From positions 370,193-434,192 of the forward strand of contig NZ_JAHLLW010000002.1 in assembly GCF_019426345.1 (NCBI RefSeq): 64,000 nucleotides of DNA. The letters run 5' to 3'. This stretch comes from Marinomonas lutimaris. Its GTDB lineage: Bacteria; Pseudomonadota; Gammaproteobacteria; Pseudomonadales; Marinomonadaceae. This document shows positions 45,287-55,145 of the stretch, piece by piece. The translations under genes were made by a program, and so were the position numbers. Under the pieces are notes generated by a model. That model saw nothing but the letters and a program-made list of their open reading frames with translations, made no database searches and was not told the DNA's origin. Within the stretch, counting starts at the first letter, position 1; each line of letters opens with the position of its first letter.

Positions 45287-47868
45287 TTAACCTCCTCAGT
45301 ACTTTCTAGATTAGAGCGAGAAATACGGAACCATCTAAGTCGATTAGCATTAGTGACAACCGTTACAGACGAGAGGGCCATTGCAGCACCAGCAATAACT
45401 GGACTCAACAACCATCCCGTAAACGGAAATAAAATCCCTGCTGCAATAGGAATACCTAAACTGTTATAAGCAAATGCCCCCCATAAATTTTGTTTGATAT
45501 TCCTTAACGTAGCGGTACTTATCTGAATAACATCTGCGACGCCGTTTAAGTCATTATGGATCAAAGTGATATCTGCGCTTTCCATGGCAACGTCGGTTCC
45601 TGCTCCCATCGCAAAGCCCACATCCGCCTGGGCTAAAGCTGGCGCATCGTTAATGCCATCACCAATCATTCCAACCACTTCACCTTGAGACTGAAGTTTC
45701 TTAACCCAGTTCAGTTTATCGTCTGGCATCAGTTGCGCATGATAATCTTCAATACCTACCATGTTGGCAACTGAAGCAGCCGTTTCTGGGTTGTCGCCAG
45801 TCAGCATGACAACTTTGAGGCCTTGTTGTTTGAAGTTCGAAATAGCCGATTTGACGCCTTTCTTAATGGGATCTTCAATATAAAAAACAGCCATTAACGC
45901 TGCTTCATCCGAGAAATAGACACGGGTTGCTGTATTATGCAGATCATCTGTAGCGAGCAAGTCTATAGAGATGCCCTTTTCTTTCATCAGGCGCTCATTA
46001 CCAAGATAATAAGCCTTCCCTTCAATACTGCCTTTCACGCCCAAACCAGCAAGTGACTCAAACTCCTCCAAAGTAACATTTTCTTTTTTTTCAGTCTTTG
46101 TCTGGCAATGTTCTAATAAAGCATCCGCCAAAGGATGATTGGCTCGCGACTCTAGAGCTGAAACGATTTTTGCAACCAAATCTTCATGAGCTTGCTCACT
46201 TAATATTTCATTAACGACCTTCGGTTTGCCTTCTGTAATCGTTCCCGTCTTATCCAGCACAACAACAGTCAATTCACTCGCTCTTTGTAAGGCTTCACCG
46301 TTACGAATAAGACCACCATATTCTGCAGCTTTACCTATCCCTATCATGGTAGAAATAGGTGTCGCCAATCCTAAAGCACAAGGACAAGCGATTATCAGCA
46401 CCGATATAGTTGTTACCAACATATAAGAGAAAACAGATTCGTTGCCAAGATTAAACCAAGCAAGCGCTGTTAAAATGGCGATAATAACCACGCTTGGTAC
46501 AAAGATAGAAGATACTTTATCGGCTAACACACTAATGGGTGGTTTGGAGTTTTGCGCCTTACCAACCATGGCGATAATCTGTGCGAGTAACGTATCCGAG
46601 CCAATGCGAGTCGCTTTAAATAGCAAACTACCTTGTCCGTTTACCGTTCCTGCGGATAACAAGCTGCCTGCGTTTTTTTCTATTGGCGCAGCTTCACCTG
46701 TCAGCATAGATTCGTTTACTGTTGAAAGGCCTTCTAAAACTTCTCCATCAACAGGAATCTTATCACCAGAACGAACTCTCAAGATGTCATTCACCTTGAT
46801 ATCTGTCACGCTAATACGAGACTCTGTAACTCCATCTACTCGAGTGGCCATTTTAGGACGTAGGTCTAAAAGTCGATGTAAGACTTGGCTTGTTTTACGA
46901 CGCGCTCTAAGCTCTAACGCTTGACCAAGGTTGATTAAACCAATGATCATCACGGCTGCTTCAAAATATAAGTGGCGAGCGCTATCTGGCAACCAACTTA
47001 TTGGAGCCAACACAACCAACATGGAATATAACCAAGCGCTACCAGTACCCAAAGCGATTAATAAATCCATGTTAGCCTGATGGCTGGTAAAGGCTTTCCA
47101 TGCACCACGGAAATAATGTTTACCCGCACTCACCATAATCAACAGTGTTGCAACACCAACCACAAACCAGATCATCCTTTCGATGAGCGAGCTCACCATC
47201 ATATTTCCGCCAAACAGGCCATACAGCATCAAGGGAATTCCTAAGCCTAAACCCAGCGCTGACGATTTACATTTATGATGATATTCCGCTAGTTCTCTTT
47301 CGCCCCGCTCTTCTTCGCTTTTTTCTGCATCAAGAATAAGACTTGCTTGATAACCTGAATCCTCCACCGCTTTGATTAATGCGTCCGAAGAACCTTTGGT
47401 GATGACTTGCGCAGTATGGTTAGCGAAGTTAACGTCGGCGGAAACAACATCGGCAGAATTCGACAGTGCCTTTTGTACCGTATTTACGCAACCAGCACAG
47501 GTCATTCCACCAATAGAAAATTGGTAGCTGAATGAACTATCTATTTTGTCTGTACTGTCTTGTTCTTTGCTTACTGTGTTTGCTTCGTTGGATTCTTGCC
47601 CATTATTTGATTGAGCAAGCTCACTATCATCAAACAAGCCTAATGATTTATATCCGGCTTTCTGGACACTAGCTTCAATAGCAGCTAAGTCCAAATCCGA
47701 TGTAACCACTAATTTATGCTCTTTCGGCATACCTTCGATGGTCGCTTCAGGACTTTTTTTTTGAATGAGTTTGCGAACTTTTGACACACAACCTTGGCAA
47801 GACATGCCAGTAACATTTAACGTTAGCCTTATCATTTGATCAGCTGGTTTTGGTTCTGGATACGTCAT
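45283..47868 (-). CDS. copA: Copper-exporting P1B-type ATPase
   Basis: 861 aa. Two N-terminal heavy-metal-associated domains (GMSCQGC with C24/C27, GMTCAGC with C124/C127), then membrane helices including the metal-path motif CPC in IIACPCALGLATPIS (near residue 490). The phosphorylation site is LDKTGTITEG and the ATP hinge is GDGINDAPALAQADVG. The CPC motif marks the Cu+/Ag+ class (P1B-1). It pumps metal to the periplasm. It is 33 bp downstream of the merR gene. Confidence 0.94.
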   Translation of the reverse strand: MTYPEPKPADQMIRLTLNVTGMSCQGCVSKVRKLIQKKSPEATIEGMPKEHKLVVTSDLDLAAIEASVQKAGYKSLGLFDDSELAQSNNGQESNEANTVSKEQDSTDKIDSSFSYQFSIGGMTCAGCVNTVQKALSNSADVVSADVNFANHTAQVITKGSSDALIKAVEDSGYQASLILDAEKSEEERGERELAEYHHKCKSSALGLGLGIPLMLYGLFGGNMMVSSLIERMIWFVVGVATLLIMVSAGKHYFRGAWKAFTSHQANMDLLIALGTGSAWLYSMLVVLAPISWLPDSARHLYFEAAVMIIGLINLGQALELRARRKTSQVLHRLLDLRPKMATRVDGVTESRISVTDIKVNDILRVRSGDKIPVDGEVLEGLSTVNESMLTGEAAPIEKNAGSLLSAGTVNGQGSLLFKATRIGSDTLLAQIIAMVGKAQNSKPPISVLADKVSSIFVPSVVIIAILTALAWFNLGNESVFSYMLVTTISVLIIACPCALGLATPISTMIGIGKAAEYGGLIRNGEALQRASELTVVVLDKTGTITEGKPKVVNEILSEQAHEDLVAKIVSALESRANHPLADALLEHCQTKTEKKENVTLEEFESLAGLGVKGSIEGKAYYLGNERLMKEKGISIDLLATDDLHNTATRVYFSDEAALMAVFYIEDPIKKGVKSAISNFKQQGLKVVMLTGDNPETAASVANMVGIEDYHAQLMPDDKLNWVKKLQSQGEVVGMIGDGINDAPALAQADVGFAMGAGTDVAMESADITLIHNDLNGVADVIQISTATLRNIKQNLWGAFAYNSLGIPIAAGILFPFTGWLLSPVIAGAAMALSSVTVVTNANRLRWFRISRSNLESTEEVK

Positions 47869-47901
47869 TTCTACCCTCCTCTTATATAGCTATTGATCGC
47901 C

Positions 47902-48312
47902 TTACTTGGCATCTTCCCAGTCTTCAATCAAACAGCAGATTGAATGCCCATCAGGTGCACCATTTGGCATATTTTCCCAAGCTGCTAACGCGTCTTCCAT
48001 TTTGACTAAATGCGCCTGTAGTTGAGCTATCTTTAATTTTGTTTCAGGAACTTTCTTTTCCAACAAATCGCGAACCATAGGACAAGGTGAATCACCACTG
48101 TCAGATTGATGAAAAATCTCCTCAATTTGTTTTAAGCTAAAACCTAAATCACTGGCTTGGCGAATGAAATTTAGTCGCTGTAATGCCACTTTATCGTATA
48201 GCTGATAACCATTGTTTGGGTTTCGCTCTGCGTTGATCAGCCCAAGCCTAGTGTAGTGACGAACTGTTTCAGCTGTCACATTAGCTTTTTTTGCTAGTTC
48301 ACTCACTCGCAT
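47902..48312 (-). CDS. MerR-family metal-responsive regulator
   Basis: 136 aa. HTH with MRVSELAKKANVTAETVRHYTRLGLI, dimer helix, and metal loop. It carries Cys77 (SGDSPCPMV) and a C-terminal CC pair at 126-127 (SICCLIEDW). Cys77 is a ligand in Zn, Pb and Cd sensors; CueR has Ser there. The neighbour is a copper-type ATPase, so the metal is unsettled. ATG 48312 is supported by AGGAG 6 nt upstream and by the promoter lying just beyond it. Confidence 0.88.
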   Translation of the reverse strand: MRVSELAKKANVTAETVRHYTRLGLINAERNPNNGYQLYDKVALQRLNFIRQASDLGFSLKQIEEIFHQSDSGDSPCPMVRDLLEKKVPETKLKIAQLQAHLVKMEDALAAWENMPNGAPDGHSICCLIEDWEDAK

Positions 48313-48346
48313 AGAAACTCCTTTGAAATATCTAAACTGTAACCTT

Positions 48347-48378
48347 AGTGTAAAACCTATGGGTAGCACATAGGTCAA
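48347..48378 (-). promoter_or_regulatory. MerR-type promoter with palindromic operator
   Basis: On the minus strand -35 TTGACC (48378-48373) and -10 TACACT (48352-48347) are separated by exactly 20 bp, longer than the usual 17. The palindrome ACCTATG-N7-CATAGGT (48355-48361, 48369-48375) fills the spacer. This is the DNA-untwisting layout used by MerR activators. It should drive merR-copA-small protein. Confidence 0.85.
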
Positions 48379-48414
48379 GCTTTAGCACAATAATCGCCAG
48401 ACCAGATATTTGAA

Positions 48415-48448
48415 GCCAAAAAAAACCGAGTTCATAATGACTCGGTTT
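48415..48448 (-). terminator. Terminator after ndh
   Basis: AAACCGAGT and ACTCGGTTT pair (48423-48431 with 48440-48448, 8-nt loop). On the minus strand the stem is followed by a run of about eight T residues. Confidence 0.88.
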
Positions 48449-48473
48449 CTATGTTGCTTATGTAAGCTAGAGA

Positions 48474-49763
48474 TTAATGTAGTTTCAGCTTTGGCTTAAC
48501 AACCTTGCCGATCTTTTGCGCAGCCATGATTACTGTTGCTTTAAACCAGCCATGTATCGCAATAAGGTGAAGCCGATATAGAGACACATAAACGAAACGA
48601 GCAATGCGGCCTTCTATAAACATAGAGCCCCCCATGAGATTACCCATTAAGTTCCCCACTGTGCTGTAACGGCTCAGGTTAACCAAGGACCCATAATCTT
48701 TGTAAGTATATTCTTTCAATGGCTCACTCAAGAAAGACGCCTTAATATTTTCAAAGACTAACGATGCCATTTGGTGAGCAGACTGGGCCCTAGGTGGAAC
48801 AAAAGAACCATCAGCTTGTTTGCAAGCACAACAGTCGCCAATGACATAAATATTTTCAAACCCTGTTGTCTGTAATGTCCCTTTAACCAATATCTGGTTG
48901 TTTCTTGTGGTTTCGAAGCCTTCAATCTTGGCAACAAAATCGGGTGCTTTTACACCAGCTGCCCAAATCATTAAATCTGCTTCAATATTTTTCTCATCCG
49001 CTGTTTGAAAACCGCCATCATAAGCACGTACAACGCGTGTACTTTGACTAACAGTAACGCCTAAACGGATCAGCTCTTTCGTTGCTAATGAAGCAATTCG
49101 ATCTGGCAAAGCCGCTAAAATTCGTGGGCCAGCTTCGATAAGTTGAATATTGACTCGTTTACCAGACATTTCCGGCATGCCGTAAGCTTTAAGCATATCA
49201 GCCACATGGAACAACTCTGCAGACAATTCAACGCCCGTTGCGCCACCACCAACAATGGCTAGCTTTAACTTGGCATCCGTTCCTTCCTGGTGAACACGTA
49301 AGAACTGATTTAAAAGCGCCTGCTGGAAACGTTCCGCTTGTTTATGAGAGTCTAGGAAATAGCAGTGTTCTAAGACACCAGGTGTACCAAAATCGTTACT
49401 CACACTCCCTACTGCCATGACGAGAATATCATAAGAAATAGAGCGTTCAGGAAGAACAATGTGACCCATATCATCAGAAAGAGAATCCAACGTTAAAGTA
49501 CGCGCTTCAGGATCAACTCCCATCAAAGTACCTAATTGAAACTGATAGTGGTGTTTAGCGGCATGGGCTCTGTAGTTGACGCCGTCGTTATTGATATCTA
49601 GAGAGCCGGTTGCCACCTCATGTAACAGAGGCTTCCAAATATGTGTCTGGCTTCTATCAATAAGTACGATCTCTGCTTGGCGTTTTTTACCAAAGCTATG
49701 CCCTAGCTTAGTAACCAATTCCAAACCACCGGCACCACCGCCAACAACCACGATTTTTTTCAT
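48474..49763 (-). CDS. ndh: Type II NADH dehydrogenase
   Basis: 429 aa. Non-proton-pumping NADH:quinone oxidoreductase. First dinucleotide motif VVGGGAGGLELVTKLG (FAD), second AIVGGGATGVELSAEL (NADH), and the flavin-binding ENIYVIGDCCACKQAD. The C-terminus has an amphipathic membrane-anchoring helix. Feeds electrons into quinone, as does ETF-QO encoded 640 bp to the right. Monocistronic, with its own terminator. Confidence 0.93.
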   Translation of the reverse strand: MKKIVVVGGGAGGLELVTKLGHSFGKKRQAEIVLIDRSQTHIWKPLLHEVATGSLDINNDGVNYRAHAAKHHYQFQLGTLMGVDPEARTLTLDSLSDDMGHIVLPERSISYDILVMAVGSVSNDFGTPGVLEHCYFLDSHKQAERFQQALLNQFLRVHQEGTDAKLKLAIVGGGATGVELSAELFHVADMLKAYGMPEMSGKRVNIQLIEAGPRILAALPDRIASLATKELIRLGVTVSQSTRVVRAYDGGFQTADEKNIEADLMIWAAGVKAPDFVAKIEGFETTRNNQILVKGTLQTTGFENIYVIGDCCACKQADGSFVPPRAQSAHQMASLVFENIKASFLSEPLKEYTYKDYGSLVNLSRYSTVGNLMGNLMGGSMFIEGRIARFVYVSLYRLHLIAIHGWFKATVIMAAQKIGKVVKPKLKLH

Positions 49764-49788
49764 ATAAAATCACCTATAAACATTGAAT

Positions 49789-49823
49789 AATCTGGAAAGT
49801 ATTCATCAAACACTTTCCAGATT
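49789..49823. repeat. Inverted repeat between yaiI and ndh
   Basis: AATCTGGAAAGT and ACTTTCCAGATT form a 12-bp stem (49789-49800, 49812-49823) with an 11-nt loop. No clear T-run on the minus strand. It may be a weak terminator for yaiI or an operator for ndh. Confidence 0.5.
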
Positions 49824-49839
49824 CCTCAATAGGAAACCT

Positions 49840-50289
49840 TTACTTGATTCTTTGTGCCAGTAACTTATCCAACGTATTGGCAAAAGCCATTCTGTCTTGT
49901 TGACTAAACACCGCAGGGCCACCCGTCTGAATACCAGAAGAACGCATTTGCTCCATGAAGTCTCGCATACTCAAGCGCTGTTTAATATTTTCTTTTGTAT
50001 AAAGTTCACCACGTGGGTTAATTGCTAAGGCGCCTTTTTTGATCACATCTGATGCCAAAGGAATATCTGCAGTGATTACCAAATCTTGAGTATCAATATT
50101 ATCGACAATGTAATTATCCGCGACATCGAAGCCAGAACTTACCACACGGCGTTCGATCCATTTTGATGGGGGAATAGAAATGGCTTGATTGGCTACCAAA
50201 ATGCAGGAGATTTCAAGACGTTCAGCAGCACGAAAAAGAATGGTTTTAATAACATTTGGACAGGCGTCAGCATCGACCCACAAGCGCAT
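49840..50289 (-). CDS. yaiI: YaiI/YqxD family (UPF0178) protein
   Basis: 149 aa. Opens [15 protein letters not shown] and contains [17 protein letters not shown] and [16 protein letters not shown], the family hallmarks, with PIN-like acidic residues. Possibly a nuclease; function unproven. Start 50289 has AGGGGA upstream; an in-frame start 24 bp earlier is not supported. Confidence 0.9.
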   Translation of the reverse strand: MRLWVDADACPNVIKTILFRAAERLEISCILVANQAISIPPSKWIERRVVSSGFDVADNYIVDNIDTQDLVITADIPLASDVIKKGALAINPRGELYTKENIKQRLSMRDFMEQMRSSGIQTGGPAVFSQQDRMAFANTLDKLLAQRIK

Positions 50290-50405
50290 AGGATTCCCCT
50301 TTTTGTAGGGCACTATTATTAATCAGTCAAAAAGTGAAATCCAGTAATGAATAAGAACAAACGGAGCACATATAAGTGATCCGTTTACTCTAACACTTTG
50401 TGCTA

Positions 50406-52055
50406 CTACATATTTGGGTAGTTTGGTCCACCAGAACCTTCTGGTGTTACCCATGTGATATTTTGTGCAGGGTCTTTAATGTCACAAGTTTTACAATGAA
50501 TACAGTTTTGTGAGTTTATCTGAAAAATGGATTCATTATTGGACTCAACAACTTCATATACACCCGCTGGACAGTACCGTTGAGCAGGCTCATTGTATTT
50601 AGGTAGGTTGCTTTGGATCGGAATAGCCGCATCTTTTAATTGCAAATGACACGGTTGATTTTCTTCATGATTAGTATTCGACAAAAATACAGAAGACAGC
50701 TTATCAAAGCTTAATAATCCATCTGGTTTTTTATACTTTGGAGCCACATGTTTTTCAGCTAGCTCCATGCATGCATAGTCGGGTGTCATATCATTAAATG
50801 TGAATGGCAAGCCGCCTGAAAAAACATTTTGATCCAACCAGTTATAAGCGCCTCCCCAGAAAGTACCAAACTTATGCATCACAGGTACAAAGTTACGTGC
50901 TTGCTGTAATTCTTTTCCTAACCAAGAATTACGCATAGCGTCATTAAATTGAACCAGATCTGCTGCAGGCGCTTCTGACTGTAGTGCATCATAAATGCTT
51001 TCTGCCGCTAACATCCCGCTCTTCATTGCGGTGTGAGTACCTTTGATTTTGGCAGGGTTTAACGTACCGGCATCACAGCCAATCAGCAAACCACCTGGGA
51101 AACTCATTTTAGGCAACGAGGCCCAGCCACCTTTTGCAATTGCCCTAGCGCCATAAGAAACGCGTTTTGCGCCTTTCAAATGCTCAGAAATAACAGGATG
51201 GTGCTTGTATTTCTGGAATTCCTCATAAGGACTTAGGTATGGGTTTTTATAGTTTAAGTCGACAATGAGACCAACCACTACCTGATTACTTTCTAAATGA
51301 TATAAAAAACCGCCGCCTCCGGCTTCATTGCCTAACGGCCAACCAGCAGTATGAATAACGGTGCCCGGTTTGCTTTGAGATTCAGGAACATCCCACAGCT
51401 CTTTTATACCAAGACCATAATGTTGAGGAGCCTTATCTTTATCCAACTCAAAACGAGCAAGAAGCTCTTTGCCTAAATGGCCACGACAACCTTCAGAAAA
51501 AATGGTGTATTTAGCCTTGAGTAACATGCCCGGCATAAAGCCATCTTTTTCAGAGCCATCAGCCGCTAAACCCATATCTCCCGTAATAACACCTTCCACA
51601 TTGCCTTTATCATCATAAGCAACATGCGCTGCAGAAAAACCAGGAAAGACTTCTACACCCAAAGATTCAGCTTGCTCTGCAAGCCAGCGACATAGGTTGC
51701 CAAGGCTAATAATATAATTGCCATCGTTATGTAGTGTCTTTGGAATCATCCAATTACTGAATTTTTTCGAAGCACTCTCTGAGCCTAGCCAATGAAGTTC
51801 GTCAACGTTTACTTTTGTATTTAATGGCGCATCCATTTCTTGCCATTCAGGAAAAAGCTCAGCTAAGGCTTTTGAATCAACTACGGCACCAGATAATATG
51901 TGCGCTCCAATTTCAGAGCCTTTTTCAACCAAACAAACGCTGATTTCTTTTTCTTCATCCTGCGCTTTTTGCATAATACGGCAGGCTGCAGATAACCCAG
52001 CTGGACCACCGCCGACAATTAAAACATCAAATTCCATTACTTCTCTATCTGACAT
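50406..52055 (-). CDS. ETF-ubiquinone oxidoreductase
   Basis: 549 aa. FAD motif VGGGPAGLSAA at the N-terminus, a membrane-associating ubiquinone-binding middle, and a C-terminal 4Fe-4S domain with cysteines in YCPAGVYEV and NCIHCKTCDIKDP. It passes electrons from electron transfer flavoprotein (ETF), reduced by acyl-CoA dehydrogenases, to ubiquinone. The acyl-CoA dehydrogenase gene lies 53 bp upstream on the same strand. Start 52055 has GGGAGG 5 nt upstream. etfAB is not in the window. Confidence 0.94.
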   Translation of the reverse strand: MSDREVMEFDVLIVGGGPAGLSAACRIMQKAQDEEKEISVCLVEKGSEIGAHILSGAVVDSKALAELFPEWQEMDAPLNTKVNVDELHWLGSESASKKFSNWMIPKTLHNDGNYIISLGNLCRWLAEQAESLGVEVFPGFSAAHVAYDDKGNVEGVITGDMGLAADGSEKDGFMPGMLLKAKYTIFSEGCRGHLGKELLARFELDKDKAPQHYGLGIKELWDVPESQSKPGTVIHTAGWPLGNEAGGGGFLYHLESNQVVVGLIVDLNYKNPYLSPYEEFQKYKHHPVISEHLKGAKRVSYGARAIAKGGWASLPKMSFPGGLLIGCDAGTLNPAKIKGTHTAMKSGMLAAESIYDALQSEAPAADLVQFNDAMRNSWLGKELQQARNFVPVMHKFGTFWGGAYNWLDQNVFSGGLPFTFNDMTPDYACMELAEKHVAPKYKKPDGLLSFDKLSSVFLSNTNHEENQPCHLQLKDAAIPIQSNLPKYNEPAQRYCPAGVYEVVESNNESIFQINSQNCIHCKTCDIKDPAQNITWVTPEGSGGPNYPNM

Positions 52056-52108
52056 GTTGCCTCCCATTATTATTGTTTAGGGCATTCTTTATGGTCATAA
52101 AATACTTT

Positions 52109-53878
52109 TTATCGATTGAAAGCATTTTTGTTTAGATTGTCAACAGTTGTTGACCCAAACATTATTGAATAAACATGGCCCAAAGCACGTGGCAAAACAT
52201 GATCGCAATAAAATGCGACAGAATGCTCCCAAGAATTTTTCTGCGATTCATTCAATTTTTCATCATCCTGTGCGGCGTGTAATGCTCTTACTTGCAACCA
52301 CGCGCCAATCAAATATCCCATTAGCATCATATAAGAATACGCTAAGCCCGTACCTAAGACAGGATTTTTTTCCATTGCGGCCAAACAGCTTGCTGTTGCT
52401 TGTTTAGCCTGCTCAAGTACAGGTTTTATTTTATCAGCATGAATACAAACATTAGGTTGCTGCCAAGAATGAAGCTCAGTTTCTATATCTGCCAACAGCA
52501 AGGTCATTGACTGGCCTTTATCGGCATACAATTTACGACCAATCAAATCAATTGCTTGTATGCCATTTGTACCTTCATAAATTGGTAGAATTCGTGCATC
52601 ACGTGCGTGCTGAGCAACACCAGTTTCTTCAATAAATCCCATACCACCGTGTACTTGAACCGCTAAAGAAGTGATTTCTTGAGCTTGCTCAGTGATCCAT
52701 CCCTTAACAATCGGAGTATAAAGAGCGGTTCGAGCGATGGCGTGTTTTTGATCATCTCCTGAAGCAAGGTGTGACATGTCATTTTCAACCGCTGCCACAT
52801 AAATAAGAGAGCGCATGGCATCTATTTGCGACTTCATCGTCATCAGCATACGCAATACATCAGGATGCTCGATGATAGCGGCACGACCTGTTCGCTCAGC
52901 ATTCATGCCCTGCTTACGTTCTTGAGCATAGGTTAACGCTTGTTGATAAGCTCGCTCTGATATAGCTAACCCTTGCAAGCCGACACCCTGTCTTGCATTG
53001 TTCATCATGGTGAACATGGCTTTGATGCCTTCGTTTTCTTGACCCACAAGATAGCCAACCGCACCTTCTTTATCACCAAAGCTCATCACACAAGTTGGTG
53101 ACGCATGGATGCCCATTTTATGTTCAACAGAAACCACATGAACATCATTACGCTGAGCAGGCTCACCTTGGTCATCTAAAAGGAATTTTGGAACGATAAA
53201 CAGAGAAATACCTTTCACACCATCAGGTGCATTTGGTAGACGAGCTAATACCAAATGAATGATGTTGTCACTCATTTGGTGATCACCCCACGTGATAAAT
53301 ATTTTTTGCCCTTTGATACGAAATACGTCGCCATCAGGTGTGGCCTTACAAGCAATGGCGGCGAGATCAGAACCTGCAGCAGGCTCAGTTAAGTTCATTG
53401 TGCCGGCCCATTCGCCAGCCAACATTTTTGGAAGGTAAAGGCTCTTTAGCTCATCATTGGCATGCAAGCTAATCGCCTCGATTGCCCCTAGACTTAGCAA
53501 AGGACATAGGGAAAAAGCTAGGTTAGCCGCTTGAACGCCTTCGTTAACAGCCGTTGCGACATAAGAAGGAAGGCCTTGTCCGCCGTATTCTGGGTCGCCA
53601 GATAGGCCGATCCAGCCACCTTCTGAATACGCCTTGAAAGCCTCTTTAAAGCCCTTAGCCTCAATAACCTCGCCATTCTCTACCCGAGAGCCTTCTTTGT
53701 CACCACTGGCATTGATAGGCGCGATAACTTGCTCAGCTAATTTACCAGCCTCCCCAAGAATCGCCTCTAATAGATCGTTATCGACAGCATCTTCTAAATA
53801 AGGTGTAAGGCGCTCAGTTTTAGCAACGGAACGTAAGCTGAATAAAATGTCATTGATTGGATATAGGTATTCGCTCAT
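52109..53878 (-). CDS. Acyl-CoA dehydrogenase (DmdC/FadE-like)
   Basis: 589 aa. Long-form acyl-CoA dehydrogenase: FAD/substrate segment MNLTEPAAGSDLAAI, IFITWGDHQMSDNI, the catalytic-base region LPIYEGTNGIQAIDLIGRKL, and a C-terminal extension of about 120 aa. The length and motifs match the group that includes DmdC, the methylmercaptopropionyl-CoA dehydrogenase, but many such enzymes act on ordinary acyl-CoA. Electrons go to ETF. It is upstream of ETF-QO and near an AraC regulator. Confidence 0.87.
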   Translation of the reverse strand: MSEYLYPINDILFSLRSVAKTERLTPYLEDAVDNDLLEAILGEAGKLAEQVIAPINASGDKEGSRVENGEVIEAKGFKEAFKAYSEGGWIGLSGDPEYGGQGLPSYVATAVNEGVQAANLAFSLCPLLSLGAIEAISLHANDELKSLYLPKMLAGEWAGTMNLTEPAAGSDLAAIACKATPDGDVFRIKGQKIFITWGDHQMSDNIIHLVLARLPNAPDGVKGISLFIVPKFLLDDQGEPAQRNDVHVVSVEHKMGIHASPTCVMSFGDKEGAVGYLVGQENEGIKAMFTMMNNARQGVGLQGLAISERAYQQALTYAQERKQGMNAERTGRAAIIEHPDVLRMLMTMKSQIDAMRSLIYVAAVENDMSHLASGDDQKHAIARTALYTPIVKGWITEQAQEITSLAVQVHGGMGFIEETGVAQHARDARILPIYEGTNGIQAIDLIGRKLYADKGQSMTLLLADIETELHSWQQPNVCIHADKIKPVLEQAKQATASCLAAMEKNPVLGTGLAYSYMMLMGYLIGAWLQVRALHAAQDDEKLNESQKNSWEHSVAFYCDHVLPRALGHVYSIMFGSTTVDNLNKNAFNR

Positions 53879-54018
53879 TTTTTATTCTCCGGTTAGTTAT
53901 CCGAGCGGATTTATGCCTATAGGATGGAAAAATAAAGTAAATCTCTCAATAACAATTCAGGCCTATATTTCTGACAAATACATTCACGGCATAAAATAAA
54001 AAGCGTTAAAGGTATAAT

Positions 54019-55089
54019 TTATAGGCGTTTCATTGCTTTGCCAAACTTTAAGTATTCCTCACTTTTTCGATATTCGCCTGGCGTCATCCCCGTCCATTTT
54101 TTAAAAGAACGGAAAAAAGCACTAGGTTCATCAAATCCCATTAACGCGGCGATATCGTTGATACTGAGTTGAGGCGCGTTCATATAAGTAATCGCCGCTT
54201 CTTTACGACAGTCATCTTTGATGTTCTGGTAGGAGGTTTTTTCGTCATTTAGACGTCGTCGCAATGTGGATACACTCATATTAAGCGCACTCGCTACTTC
54301 ATCCGCACTCGGCATTTCTCGGGAGAAATCCTTTCCTAGCATAGCCATGACTTGTGATTTCAAACTGTTGTCATTTTCAACCATCACCAACAACTGGTAT
54401 GGCGCGGTTTTTAAAAAGCCTCTTAAACTGTCTTCTGTTTGCACAATAGGCATATCAAGATAACTGGCAGGAAATACTAAAGCGTTGGCGTGTTGGTTGA
54501 ATTTAACCTCGGATTGGAAAAGAGTTTTATAATATTCAACATCGTCTGGTCGCTCACTGGTGAAGTAAGCCGCTTTCAAATTTAATCGACGACCAATTAA
54601 CCAACAAATAAAATGATGCCACATAGAAAGGGTTGTTCTTAGCTGCTCTTTTGACTCAGGCACAACCAGCTCGCTGATATTTTCTTCAGAAGAGTCCAAA
54701 GGTGCAAAGGTCACCATGGCGAAACGACCTTTTTTAATCAACACAGGCTTAACCGTTGGACCTCGGCAAATTTCATAGAAATCACTGCAGCGATACAAAG
54801 CATGAGCAAGGCTTCGTGCATGTATGATACAAAGACACATCATTCTGAACGTACCATTTGGCACTTTACCACCGCTCAGCATCCCAAATGACTCATCTTG
54901 CATAAGCCACATAATTTTCTGATAAAGCATACCGTACCGATAAGCGGGAAATGAATCACTCTGTTCTATTTCATCTTGTGTTAGTTCTAAACTCTCTAAC
55001 ACTGACTGACGGTCTAATCCTTGACCTTCAACTGCTTTTAAAAGATAGCGAACACTCGACATCGGAACAGAAGCTTTCACACTTATCAC
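54019..55089 (-). CDS. AraC-family regulator
   Basis: 356 aa. An N-terminal Arabinose-bd type sensor (about residues 15-200) is followed by a C-terminal AraC HTH pair (PSADEVASALNMSVSTLRRRL, then SINDIAALMGFDEPSAFFRSFKKWTGMTPGEYR). This size and order resemble OruR/ArgR-type activators. The acyl-CoA dehydrogenase is the next gene downstream, 140 bp away, and is a possible target. A terminator lies close upstream of its start. Confidence 0.88.
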   Translation of the reverse strand: MISVKASVPMSSVRYLLKAVEGQGLDRQSVLESLELTQDEIEQSDSFPAYRYGMLYQKIMWLMQDESFGMLSGGKVPNGTFRMMCLCIIHARSLAHALYRCSDFYEICRGPTVKPVLIKKGRFAMVTFAPLDSSEENISELVVPESKEQLRTTLSMWHHFICWLIGRRLNLKAAYFTSERPDDVEYYKTLFQSEVKFNQHANALVFPASYLDMPIVQTEDSLRGFLKTAPYQLLVMVENDNSLKSQVMAMLGKDFSREMPSADEVASALNMSVSTLRRRLNDEKTSYQNIKDDCRKEAAITYMNAPQLSINDIAALMGFDEPSAFFRSFKKWTGMTPGEYRKSEEYLKFGKAMKRL

Positions 55090-55145
55090 CTATCTATCAG
55101 ATTACCCTAGTTAATATTTTTTATTCTAGGGTGCTTTTTTAGCAT

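Noticed and set aside
46442..46924. 160-codon open frame on the plus strand inside copA
   Set aside because: Antisense to conserved CopA coding sequence; composition is that of a shadow frame.
48313..48378. N-terminal extension of the MerR protein
   Set aside because: These bases are the -35/-10 and operator of the gene's own promoter.
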